Below are positions 1-10,746 of a DNA stretch of 43,185 bases, in pieces. The DNA comes from Phoronis australis (taxonomy: Eukaryota; Phoronida; Phoronidae): assembly GCA_002633005.1 (NCBI GenBank), contig NMRA01001089.1, positions 4,968-48,152 on the forward strand, written 5' to 3'. The stretch's first letter is position 1, and each line of letters starts with the position of its first letter. Position numbers and translations under genes: made by a program. The notes under the pieces are model-generated. The model ran no database searches. It saw only the letters and a program-made list of their open reading frames with translations, and was not told the DNA's origin.

Positions 1-3000
1 CCAATTTCAATTTTTTTATTTCATAAAAATACCATTTAAAAAAGTCAGGACCAAAGTTGCTGAATAGCTGAGAATGTAGGCATCTATTAGTGAGATGACG
101 CTTTTTTGTTTTTGGATGGATTTGACGGACGTTTGCGTCACCTAGTGTCCATTGTTGCTGGTTTCAAGTCTGTTTTTTTTGGCGTCCACCCCTCTATCGA
201 CCAAACCATTCTAAGGATGATTTTGAAAATTGGCGTGACTACTAGTTCTCTGTGCGAAGAGGGCGGTTGACTATAACGAATTTGACTTCTGTGACGCCTC
301 CTAGTGGTAGTTTGTTTTGTTTTGTGCCCATATCTGCATCTCCTTAACACACTGGAGGATCTTTATTAAATTTAATAATTGTATTTATAGGAAGCTAACA
401 ACAGATTAGGTCTATTAGGCAATGATCCAACGAATACTGTGCCCCTTAGTGGCAATTTCATTTTTTTCGGTTTTCCTTTGTTTCTCTGAAGTTCCTTCAC
501 AGACTTTTATGAAATTTGATAAATAGCTTTCTATTTAAGAAGTGATGGCATTTTTCCGTTTTCAGATGGATTGGATGTTTTTGTGCCATCTAGTGGCTAT
601 TTTTATGAAACAAATAAGCAACCCTTAGACACCATTTGAGGTGCATTCGTGGGCGCATTTCAACGCTCTGCGTTGCTCTTGTTAAATTTAGCAATTGTAT
701 AATATATGAAGCTGACAACAGACGACGACAACTTTTAGACAGATCTTACAAAGGCTGTGTCCCTTATTGACAATTTAATTTTTTCCGTTTTCCTCTGTTT
801 CTCTGAATTTTTTTGACGGATTTTTACGAAATTTGGTAATTATCTAAGGTTCTGTTAAAGAAATGATGACATGCATTTGGATGGATTGGACATATTTTGC
901 GCAATCTACTATTTTTTAGTCTGTCGGCCCCACTATCAACCAAACATACCAAGGGTGATTTTAAAAATTGGCATTGATGTTACTACTGTGAGAGGACAGC
1001 TGATGATGATTTTCAGATGATTAAGACTACTGTGGCACCTCCTAGTGGCAGTTTTTCTGCGCCCATGGCTGTATCTTTTAAACACTCGGCAGGATGTTTA
1101 CTAAAGTTAGAAATTATATTTATATGAAGTTGACAACGGACAACGAAGGCTCATGGACAGATCTGGCTACTGGTGTGCCCCTGGTGGCAAGTTTCAGACC
1201 AATCCATCTACAGCTGCGCTCCCTGGTGGCTTTTTGTTTTTCGTTTGCCTCTGTAATTTCAGAGTTCTTTGATGCTTTATATGCGGTTGCAATATTGTCG
1301 TCGTCTCTGTCTGGGCGTCCATCGTCTGGCGTCCGCAGCTGATTTCCTAAACCCCTCACAGGATCTTGATGTGATATGGCAGATGTCTTTTATGAAGCTG
1401 ACGACAGATGACAACGAATTTTGACCTCTCCAACTACTGGTATGTCCTCTAGAGGCAATTTTAGTTTTATGCTTACCTCTGTATCTCAATGGATTTTCAT
1501 AAAATTTGGCTTATAGGCATTCATTAGTGATTTGACGCTTGACCCTCCCGTTTTCGGATGGATTCGAGGTCTTTTGCACCACCTAGGGGCCATTTTTACT
1601 GTTCTTGAGTCGTTTTTTTTAAGTCCGCCCCTCCATCAACCAAACCACTCTAAGGCTGATTGCGAAAATTGGCATGCATGTTCTTACTATGAAGAGGACG
1701 GCTGATCATGATTTTCCGATGACTTTGACTACTGTGGCACCTCCTAGTGGCAGTTTTTCTGCGCCCATGGCTGTATCTCCAAAACACTCTACAGGATGTT
1801 TACTAAAGTTAGAAAGTATATAATTTTTTGAAGTTGACAACGGACGACGAAGACTTACGGACAGATCTGGCTACTTGTGTGCCCCTAGTGGCAATTCGTA
1901 ACTTTTTGGGGTTTACCTCTGTATCTTCAAAGGTCCTCAACAGATATTTATAAAATTTGGATTATAAGCATCTATTGGTGAGTTGACGCTGTCGTTCCAT
2001 TTTCAGGTGGATTCAAGGATTTTTGCACCACCTAGTGGCTGTTTTTGCTGTTTTCAAGTCTGTTAGCATCCAGCCCTCTATCAACCAATTCATATTAAGG
2101 ATGATTGTTAAAATTGGCATGTATATTCTAAGTGTGAAGTGTACAGTTGACGATGACGACTGATTACTGTGGCGCCTCCTCAGTGTCATTTGACACTGCA
2201 CGATTTATATTCAATTTAGTAAGTGTATTCATATGAGGTTGACAATGGACAAAGAATCTGATGATTGTTGTGCCCCTTAGTGGTAATTTCATGTTTTCCA
2301 TTTTCCTGTTTCTCTGAATTTCCTTTACGGATTTTTATGAAAGTTAAAAATGATGTCATGTTCCCATTTTCGGATGGATTCGACATATTTTGCGCTACTT
2401 AATGGCCATTTGTATGATATAAATAAACACCCTTAGAAGCACACCATTTGCAGTCCTTTTGTAGGCACATTTCAACGCTCTGTGTTGCAAACAAGTTTCC
2501 GTTTTGAAGATGACAGCACCTTCCCTTTTAGTGATTATACAACGTAATTTGCTCCAACTAGTGGCCATTTTAATTATTTTTAGCCTTTGTTGGTTTGCTT
2601 CTGTATCTGCAAAATCGTGCAGAGTGTCATTATGAAAACTGGCAGATGTGTTCCTACTTACAAGACTGACGTGGATTTTCAAATGGGTCCAATTACTTTG
2701 GTGCACACTAGTTAAAACTTTTTACATCTACAACTGTATCTCCTAAGCCCCTTGCAAGATGTTTTTGAAATTTTGCAATTGCATTACTATTGACTTGACA
2801 GCAAGATGGACGGATTCGACTAAATGGCAGTTTTTTACAGTAATTTGCTTTTTGTATCTTTGTAGTTCTTTGATGGATTTTCATGAAATTTGGCAAATAG
2901 TTTTGAGAGGTGATGACACCTTCCCAATTTTTGATGGGTTCAATGTAATGTATTCATCTAATGGCTATTTTTCTGACACAAATAAGCACCCCTAGAAGCG

Positions 3001-3020
3001 CTCCATATGCGGTGCATTTC
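1..3020. repeat. Array of about 21 diverged ~145-bp repeat units with a CTAGTGGC core
   Basis: The same short block recurs through the region: a CCTAGTGGC-like core, a T-rich stretch, a CTGTATCTC-like block, then TATGAAATTTGG. Cores lie near 145, 300, 445, 590, 765, 905, 1042, 1181, 1223, 1449, 1583, 1742, 1885, 2031, 2178, 2278, 2399, 2559, 2708, 2820 and 2958. Most gaps are 134-160 bp. A higher-order pattern overlies this: a block reading ATCAACCAAACC, then GGATGATT and AAAATTGGC, recurs near 190, 930, 1635 and 2070. Small ORFs in the region are broken and share no frame between units, so I see no coding role. The units are too diverged for a young satellite. It could be an old tandem array or several copies of a composite element. 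Confidence 0.75.
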
Positions 3021-4568
3021 AACGCTCTCAGGTTGCCCTTGTTTACTGACTGGAGCTGTTCTGTCTTGTAAATCTCTGTAGTTAATTGACACAGCCTCAG
3101 ACCTGGTGCTTAGAAGTCCATATAAATGATATTTCACTCATTAAATATATTTATGTGAGAATATGGACACATCCCTCTTGTACCCCCATCTTTCGGACTG
3201 GTCGAATAACCCCTTGTGTAGATTTGCATGCGGTCCTCCTGCACTCGAGGCACTAGGACATTCCATTTCCAGTCTCACTATTGGTTCGTTTGTATTACTG
3301 CCACAAGTTTGGTCAGCTCCTGGCTCCCATAGGCTGATGATTGTCACGTGTCATAAGGCTCCTTTGTTCTCAAGAAAGTTATATTTCCTGCCATCAGTAC
3401 TTCGCTTTGCAGCACTTAGGTTCGAGCTAATCTCTCTTCATTTTTCCCACCCTCTACACCCTCTATCTTTGGGTAGTTCCTCTTACCTGAGTGCTGGCGC
3501 GCTTTTTATTGCCCATCTTTACAGAGATTATTATTTTATCTTTATGTTATTTGTACACTCATATTTCTGTACCTTATCAGTCATAATAAATGACCTTATA
3601 TCGCCTATACACGGTCTCCTTTGTATCTCTGGAAACGGAGCTTGCGACGCACCTATTATTTTCGGGACATATTCCGAGCATAAAGTACATGATCAAATCT
3701 CTATTGACTCAGGACTCTCAATCCTTCGATTTTTGTGCTGAATATCGGTCCCATTACCCTTTACAAAAAATGAAAAATCGCTCAAAATTCACCAGGTGAT
3801 GTCCAAAAATTCACCTCGAGTGATTGACAAATTCTTATCAAGGTTCGAATTACTTATTCACACAGGTGACTCTTTGAGGCAGAGTCTGTGAGGGCGTGCC
3901 ATGGAGTATTAGGGTGCTATTGATGGTGGTTCGTAGGTAGAATTTCACCTTCACCCAGCAATATTCTCCTTGGATGACACAGGCACCTTTCCTTTTGGAA
4001 TTATACCAGGGCCCTGCACCTAATGGTCCAACCACAAATGATCAAAGATGCAGGCACAAAACAAGACTTATAGTACATTTAATAGGTCCAGGTATAATAA
4101 CAACATGAAGCATGAAGAAGCATACAGATCACCATGATTTACAGCATTAACAGATCAGAATTGTATCTAACACAGCAGGAGGCATGAAACACATTATGGC
4201 AAGGTGTTCACTCCTCAGCGCAAAGGCTTAAGAACTATAATACACAGGGCACCAAGAGGTTAGGTCCAAGGGCGCGATGAGCGCAGAAAGCATAGATATC
4301 AGATTGAGTCACTCTGTGGTGTTGTGGTTAGAACAGCATTAGACAAATGACATCATCTGTTCATCTGCACTGTCAATTGACCCAAGACAGTGACACGCAG
4401 CACAACAACACAACAGTCCAGCAGTTTTTTTTACCGTATGTTAATAAACTGGAGCAATGTCATGATAATCAGAAGATGGATTGATTTCCTTGTCGATCCT
4501 TACGTTTGTGGGTGCATGATGTTGGACCAGGTTTGTTCTTGGTACACAACTATACGTTCACAGGTGTT
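3021..4568. other. Intergenic stretch without a supported gene
   Basis: This lies between the repeat array and the EEP gene. A 192-codon open frame at 3163-3741 (plus) is present, but it is Leu/Ser/His/Phe-rich, has no motif I recognise and no splice or context support. A stretch near 4316-4345 resembles a tRNA box A (GTGGTGTTGTGGTTAG), but I see no matching box B downstream. I make no gene call here. Confidence 0.5.
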
Positions 4569-5285
4569 TTATGGTTTTTCAAGGACCATAATCAACGGTC
4601 TGTGGTCGTAGCATTTGAGTTTATGTCCAACATCTATACTGCGAACATCATTCTTTTTCCCTGTGTATAGAAAATAATCCACCATTTTCTTCTTCCTTGC
4701 GGTGGGCTTTTTGGTGTACATGTGGTGATTTTGGAACTGCGCCAAAATTGGTTTCGCTTTGTCTGATGTGAGATTAAAATCTCCCCCAACAAGTAGCTTT
4801 GATTTTTTATTTCGAATTTCAGCATCCAATAGTTTAAGAAGTTCCTTGAAGACAGGTATTTTCTCATCATCTTCCAGGTTATTATTGACACCATGGTATG
4901 TAACAACAAGAAGCTTTAGTTTTTTGTCCTTTGAAGTCAGCCTGCTGGCGAACAGTCGAGTTTTAAATTCACCAGTTTCCTGAAGTTTCCTTCGTCCTAT
5001 ATCAAGCTTATGGGTATTAAGAGTTAAAGTTTTAGTGTTGTATATAAATCCATTGTAACTTCCTGCTTTGTCTTTCACAGTTTGCCATAATAGCGTGTAT
5101 GGTCCTGATGTTAATTTGTTAGCACGGATAGTGAGGAATTCCCATAACTGTTCAAAACTGGATACCTCCTGCAGAATTACCAAGTCAGGCTTCTCTTTAT
5201 TCAACAATTTAAAGATGTTTCTATGTCTTTTGTCTGCCGTGCCTCTACCATGAGCATTCATGCTGATTATAGTGTACCTTGTCAT
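4569..5285 (-). CDS. Intronless endonuclease/exonuclease/phosphatase (EEP) family protein, 238 aa
   Basis: This is a stand-alone EEP-fold enzyme, the superfamily of DNase I, AP endonuclease and inositol phosphatases, which cleave phosphodiester or phosphomonoester bonds with divalent metal. The expected catalytic residues are present and in order: Asn10 (SMNAHG), Glu40 (VILQEV), His131 (TYHG), Asp169 and Asn171 (GGDFNL), Asp203 (MVDYF) and the terminal Asp227-His228 pair (YDHRPL). At 238 residues it is a complete minimal EEP domain with no added domain, signal peptide or membrane helix. No reverse transcriptase follows on the same strand, which argues against a non-LTR retrotransposon ORF, although a domesticated endonuclease domain is possible. 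The start is the first ATG of the frame. A possible 5'-UTR splice acceptor (AAATTTCAG) lies about 70 bp upstream. The family call is firm and the substrate unknown. Confidence 0.8.
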   Translation of the reverse strand: MTRYTIISMNAHGRGTADKRHRNIFKLLNKEKPDLVILQEVSSFEQLWEFLTIRANKLTSGPYTLLWQTVKDKAGSYNGFIYNTKTLTLNTHKLDIGRRKLQETGEFKTRLFASRLTSKDKKLKLLVVTYHGVNNNLEDDEKIPVFKELLKLLDAEIRNKKSKLLVGGDFNLTSDKAKPILAQFQNHHMYTKKPTARKKKMVDYFLYTGKKNDVRSIDVGHKLKCYDHRPLIMVLEKP

Positions 5286-8239
5286 ATTTGACTCCTTGTT
5301 ATTGTACTTGAGGTTCCTTTTCCTGCTTTATGGCTTTGAGAAATCACTTCTGAAATTTAACATAAAAGCTATAAAAATTATTTTGTAATGAAGCATGAAT
5401 GGCTTATGCGCCCCCTTTTGGCATTATTTATCTCTAGTAAACGGTGTCAACTGCCTTCACAAGAATTTGGACTGTGGACAAAAAAGCCCGGATCTACGGA
5501 ATTGAAAGCGGAATTGAAATTTTAAAAATTGTTCGTATCTATGCATGTCGTATTTTATTCTATTCGATGTTGCGTAGGATTTTGACGAGACCTCAGGTTG
5601 AGCTACATGAGCTGTGCTCTCAGTCAGTTGAAGTGGTAGACGAAAGTAAAACGTAAGGCCTGCTAAAACTTTGTGATTTAGGTTAACTTTAGTCTGTGGT
5701 TAATTTAGATGTATCAATGCAAACATTGGTGTATTGGTTTTTGTTGAGATATTTTTAAGACTTTTATTAAACCTGAAACATGGTTAAGTTTCTGAGCAAA
5801 AGTGGCGACAAAGTTGAGACAAATTGTTTTTTTATTTTTTAGAAAAAGTCCAGGTATAACAAATTTTCTATTTTTTGAGTTAGGTCAACCCAAGAGTTAA
5901 TAATACCTACGATAAGTTACCAATTTCAAAATTCGTGACAAGTAATGTTCCCAGATTTATGTAGAGACATTTTACTCAAAAAAGAATGTGTCATTCATAC
6001 TAGAGATGCCAATGTCAACACAGTCGAAAAATTGTAACAGAGATAAAGATATTAGAACCAATGTCATGTCTTCCATGACTCAGACAGTCGGAATAAGGTG
6101 TCATTTTTATCATCCATGTTCTTGACACTTGAGCCTATATTTCTCTCAATGTCATGTCATAGTCAATACCATACCCTCGTAATGTAAGTCAAAATTCAAC
6201 ATCAAAAAGCCGGTACTTGCAGAAAGTGCACAACATGCGAGTCCATGAATTTGTCCACCATCTTGAATATTTAATTAGATAGAGTAAACAAACCGATTCA
6301 CATGCGTTGAAACAAATTTCTATAAACATCAACTATGCCATTTTCAGGATTGTCTCAAATACATGTTAAAAACCATCCGTTTTCAAGTTTGAAGCGAATA
6401 AAAATGCCGATATGGTATGTTGTCGGCAAATATTTGGTACCTCCGGTAATTATAACTAGGGTAATTTTTGCCTCCTATGCATCACTAGACATGATTTCTC
6501 AATACTGATGATGTCACTATCCTAGACTGTGAGGAAGGGGTGTAAAAGAAGCTCTCCATGGACGCATCAAGAGTCCCTCTCTGAATAAACGAGGTGGTGG
6601 TTCTATCTGTCACACTTATAGGATAGTGTTCTGTCCTCAATACTGCGTCGTTTAATGGTTTAAACGCCACTTATTAGCCAGAATAATAATATTATCACTA
6701 GTCGAGCTGAAGTCAGTGAAAGATCCACGCAACTTCGCTAACTCTAGTAAGTTACTTTCTAATTCTGGTATTAGATTCAATTTTTTTTCTGTATTTTCTC
6801 AACTGGATGTCTCAAAACTTTCATGCTTTTGTCTGACGAGTATTATGAACATTCATCTTGACAATGGTTTAGTGACAATAAACTGAAATGTCATTTAATA
6901 CAATGTCTTTGTTTACAAATGATGAGTTTATTTCAATTTTTGAACATTGATTGCTATGAAATTTGCAATACTTGCTATTTGATACCTTCCGAAGGGAACA
7001 GCTAGGGTCTCAGAATCTCGATTTAGGTCCTACTGTTTAGGATTGAAGCCTTCAAAAATCAAGAGTGTGGCCGTTTTTGCTCGAAATTCTCTAAGAAGTT
7101 GATAATTAAAGAACTAAGACCTAGTTAAAAAATCTGAGACGTGATTCCCTTGAATGCCAACGTGTTGACAAATGACCAGTATACAATATTTTTATAATCT
7201 ATTCGAAGACAAGAAAAAAGTGTTTACCAAAAACATTTCTATCGTGAAAAGTAAAGACGGGAAATAAGAATAATGAATTTTGTTAGGAGATTCATTCACC
7301 TTTCAGGAGATCTATACTTTGTAGAGATTGCAGCCAACAGAATTTAAGGTATTTGCACATATTAAGTACATACCTGGTAAACAAGGTTCACAGTTACCTT
7401 AAGACCCTTCTAACATTGTCCAGGCTGTGATCAGCACACAGAATTCTAGGTCATATGAATACCCTACAGTATTTGAAGAGGTTGCATTTACCCTATTTAT
7501 TCCCAATTGTAAACTGTTTCTCACCTGTTGTCTTGTGTGCCATGTAAATATAATACCAAGCACATATTGATATTATACAAGTTTAACTTTGTCACAACCT
7601 TTCTGACTCAATGCAATACTTACGTTTTGAAGGTTCAAATTTCAAAAAGCAGCTGGCTTGCCGTTTACGTACATATGTTAACTTCTAGAAAAATCTAAGC
7701 TATTTCCTGCTTGAGAAAGCCCTGGCCAATCAGAAAAAGGCTTTCAAGGGGAACTAATTCCAGTTGTACCACCATAGAACTAGAACTGGTTACATAGTCC
7801 AGTACTTTGTTCATGGTTTAATAACTATGCTGTTGTCATCATTTTTAAACAATTCAACGCATACACATATACTGGTAAAAATATGATTTTACATATAAAA
7901 AGTATTTCAAGCTTGACTGCGTGCCTTTACTTTTAAGTGAACGGACCTGCCACTAAATGAAAATATAAATTTATCTACTGAGCTACATAACCATTTTACA
8001 AGCACTCTTGGGACATACAAAAGTGGGACAGGTTGCTGTCAGTATACCACCATACAAACAAATGTACAGAATATACAGCAGATAAATTATAACTCAATGT
8101 GATTTTAATTGAGACAAAAATGTTTTGTAACCCCACAGCCAAATACCATGTCAAAATGTGGTAAAATTTTAAGAGTATTGTAAATCCATTCAGTGTGGGT
8201 TGGAATATAATGCTTCAAGGCAGATAGTGTGGCATTTGC
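5286..8239. other. AT-rich intergenic stretch, no supported gene
   Basis: No frame here shows a recognisable domain. A 70-codon frame at 5444-5656 (plus) ends beside a fair splice donor (AAAAC then GTAAGG). It could be a first exon of something downstream, but I found no exon that joins it. The rest is AT-rich unique-looking sequence. Confidence 0.4.
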
Positions 8240-8323
8240 TACTTGGCGGAATTCTTCGAATTCCGACAAGTATGTTGCTCTGTCGTCAAGTTTTTTTACT
8301 TGGCGGAATTCTTCCGCCAAGTA
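8240..8323. repeat. Two copies of a TTGGCGGAATTC palindrome
   Basis: 8297-8323 is a perfect 27-bp palindrome: TACTTGGCGGAA, a 3-base centre TTC, then TTCCGCCAAGTA. An imperfect relative with an extra TTCGAATT centre lies at 8240-8272. Both are followed by TGTTG, a short CT-containing stretch, then CAAG and a T-run, so the pair looks like a duplicated transposon end or foldback repeat. Confidence 0.7.
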
Positions 8324-9126
8324 TGTTGGTCTGACAGCAAGTTTTTTTTTGTTTGTTCGCACTCTACAAGTCGCAATTTTCGTCCGATTTTCATGAAATT
8401 TGCACACGACGTGTAGATCAGAAAGTCCTGGAAGCCTATTGTTTTTGGTCATGATACAAAATTGGAGATGTGGCGGCCATTTTGTATCCGATTTCACAGT
8501 CAAATGCTCGTAGAGGCTGCATTTTTCGACGTACATGGCTGAAATTCGGTGCGATTATACTAGAACGCATGTGCTACAAGTGTGCAGAAAATCGATGACT
8601 TCCAGTCAAAGATGGCGGAAATATTGGATGTGGCGCATGCGCACCCCGAAATATGGCCAAAAACATTTTCTCCTGTAGAGGGCGCATTTGCGAACCAATC
8701 ACATTCAAGCTGGTCACGTGTTTGTTGAGTTTAATAAGCTTTTATAAAAGTTTATTGAACTGGAAGTCACTTTCAAGATGGCGGCTGTGGCGCATGTTCA
8801 CACGGTTTCAATCGTTCTGCTGTCACGTTTTTAACGGGAAGAGCAAATGACGTGAATTTTTACATGTGGATTACTTTTAGTATGGCCTTTCAAAAAGTCT
8901 GCGGGAGCGTATTTCTCAGACTTACTGTTTTCGACTTATTTGACTTTGAATTTCAAAAAAACGGCAAATTTTCAATTTTTTCGAAAATTTTTTGGATTTT
9001 GCCAAACTATCACTTTAGAAAGAGTTTTGAATGAGCTTCCAGAAGATATTTTCCATTTTGCGCTACGTCATCTACTTTTTGAATTATTCGAGATTTTTGG
9101 ATACCATTGTTCCTTTGGTCACCTAT
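8324..9126. repeat. Probable dispersed-repeat sequence
   Basis: The stretch after the palindromes reads like a decayed dispersed repeat. It has T-rich blocks, a TTTCATGAAATTT block like those in the 1-3020 array, and short open frames with no domain. No terminal repeats were identified, so the class is unknown. Confidence 0.35.
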
Positions 9127-10151
9127 AGACTCTATTCACGCGGCAGCCATTAAAATCCAAAGCGAGGCTCACTGCGATAAACAAAGCGGAAATTTACATT
9201 GCGTGAGTTAAATGGCCGGTCTTTGGAGTCCAACCTGAATATTAAATCTTAAAAAATGTGTCAATAATTAACCACAGAGACGTAGAAAAAAATACAGTTA
9301 AAGAACAAGTCAATGCACCAAAGAGTTGTCTGACGAAAGGATATAGGTTTTTTTCCGGAAAACTAGGTTCGAAACATGAAAAGTAAACATGACCAAATTG
9401 CGGCGATCGTAGTGTTACGGATTAGGTATCATGCTGAATGCAGGGTTACGTTTCTTCTAATAAATTCTTGATAAAAATGCTTTCTACACGAACCAGGTCA
9501 TCTGGTCGTATTGTTGACGNGAACCTGTTTTCCCCATTCGTCCGCTACCGGTCCTAGCTCGAACTAAGTTTCCTCCCGCTTCACGTTTTGTTGGTTTATT
9601 TTGCTTGCGGCAGTCAAGGGGGGAGCCCTGCCCCCCCCCCCAAGTCCGCCTATGACTTTGTACTTTTTCAAATTGTCACCTCTGTGGTCACAGGTGATTT
9701 GAACCGTTGGAGAGAGATTTTCAATCACAAAGGGGATTTTTAGGCCTCGTGACCGGGAATTTCGCGTGGTTTTTCAATATTTTTGAGAGGGGTATAGGGC
9801 CGATATTTGGCCCCAAAATTGAGGGCCCTTTCCTTTTTGTAAAGAAAAATGCATCGCGCTTCAGCCCATAGTCATGAAAACACAGCCTGGCTGGCCGAAG
9901 ATTCTCCGGTCCTCGTTGCTATGGCGGCATCCAGTCCGACATGCAACAAATTCTGATTCGAAAACAGTTATGAATTTTACACGGACATATTTTCCTTCGT
10001 CGCGGCGTATGGCAAGTACCCAACGCTTCTGAATCCCAACGTCCTTTGGGATTGTAAAACAGAGCGGAGTACAACTACGCGGATAAGCCACCAGAGCTAT
10101 CGTAGCGAGCCTCGTTTAGGAACGCGCCTCCTGTCGGTGTGAATAGGGTCT
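9127..10151. mobile_element. 1-kb DNA-transposon relic with ~54-bp imperfect TIRs and a THAP-like fragment
   Basis: The left end starts AGACTCTATTCAC (9127-9139). The right end, on the other strand, starts AGACCCTATTCAC (10151 back to 10139). The similarity resumes further in: GCGAGGCTCACTGCGATA at 9162-9179 matches ACGAGGCTCGCTACGATA at 10115-10098 with three differences, so each TIR is about 54 bp. A THAP-like frame begins just inside the right TIR and reads inward, which is the arrangement of P-element transposases (N-terminal THAP domain). The interior otherwise has no long frame, one N (9520) and C/G-runs near 9610-9645. No target-site duplication is visible, so it is old or its ends are slightly misplaced. 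The P superfamily call is inference. Confidence 0.55.
9861..10091 (-). pseudogene. THAP-domain-like fragment
   Basis: The translated frame contains CTPLCFTIPKDVGIQKRWV followed by LAIRRDEGKYVRV. This resembles the THAP zinc-finger core, in which cysteines precede an aromatic-x-x-Pro-Lys/Arg-Asp segment, a Lys-Arg-Trp helix and a charged RRDE segment. The later THAP Cys-x-x-His pair is not clearly in place, and the frame stops after 76 codons. The first codon here is GTG rather than ATG, and the frame is open further into the TIR. I read it as a decayed N-terminal piece of a transposase, not a working gene. Confidence 0.5.
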
Positions 10152-10239
10152 GTGCAAGCACTCAGCTAGCTGGCTTTCAGTTCACTTTGTTTTGGTTATG
10201 CCTTGTTGACCCCGACTGACCCAGCCAGCACTGTCCTAA

Positions 10240-10746
10240 AGGGTCTTTCATACTAACGTCGACGCGCCGATGGTTTGGGGAGCTGCGGTCAGTATGAACG
10301 CTTAACTCTGGTCCTGGATCACAGTTAAGAGCTCCAGTTAACATCGCAGTTAATAGGTGGATTTAAGACCGCAGCATCGACGCTGCAGTGCAGTATGAAC
10401 GCTTAACTCCGGTCCAATCGAAGTTATCGTCGCCAGGTGCCACTGTTATCGTCAACAGTTGCAGAGTAGTGCCGTCACTAATAACTACTTATTTTTTGCT
10501 TTAATGATAACCAATCAATTTAGAAATGAGTTTTATGTCATTTAGCACATTGAAATGTTCCAAATTGTCACATTAAAAAATCTTAGCGTGCAGCGCTACC
10601 TTGCGATAACTTCGATGACGTCAGCGTCACCAACCCTTTACTTCGATGGTCATTAACTACCGAAGCCAGTATGAACGGTCCAGTTAACTGCGCTGTTTAC
10701 GTCGACCCTCTGCTCAGACCGGAGTTAAGTCAATATGAAAGGGCCT
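10240..10746. mobile_element. ~0.5-kb MITE-like element with inverted ends
   Basis: The left end AGGGTCTTTCATACTAAC (10240-10257) matches the reverse complement of the right end, AGGCCCTTTCATATTGAC (10746-10729), at 14 of 18 positions. Inside, the block AGTATGAACGCTTAACTC recurs near 10291 and 10393, and a relative AGTATGAACGG lies near 10668, so the body is made of sub-repeats. No coding frame is present. I could not settle the target-site duplication or superfamily. Confidence 0.6.

Noticed and set aside
3163-3741. 192-codon open frame on the plus strand
   Set aside because: The length is above chance expectation, but the composition (Leu, Ser, His, Phe, Cys) looks non-coding, there is no domain, and no splice partner or context supports it.
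4316-4400. tRNA- or SINE-like box A
   Set aside because: No box B and no tRNA-like arms downstream.
5444-5656. Possible first exon of the Mis18 gene ending at AAAAC|GTAAGG
   Set aside because: It lacks the CxxC pair, ends in phase 2 while the first located exon needs phase 1, and lies over 6 kb away with no linking exon seen.
8105-8536. 143-codon minus-strand frame
   Set aside because: It runs through the palindrome pair and dispersed-repeat sequence. The repeated EEFRQV segment comes from the repeat itself.
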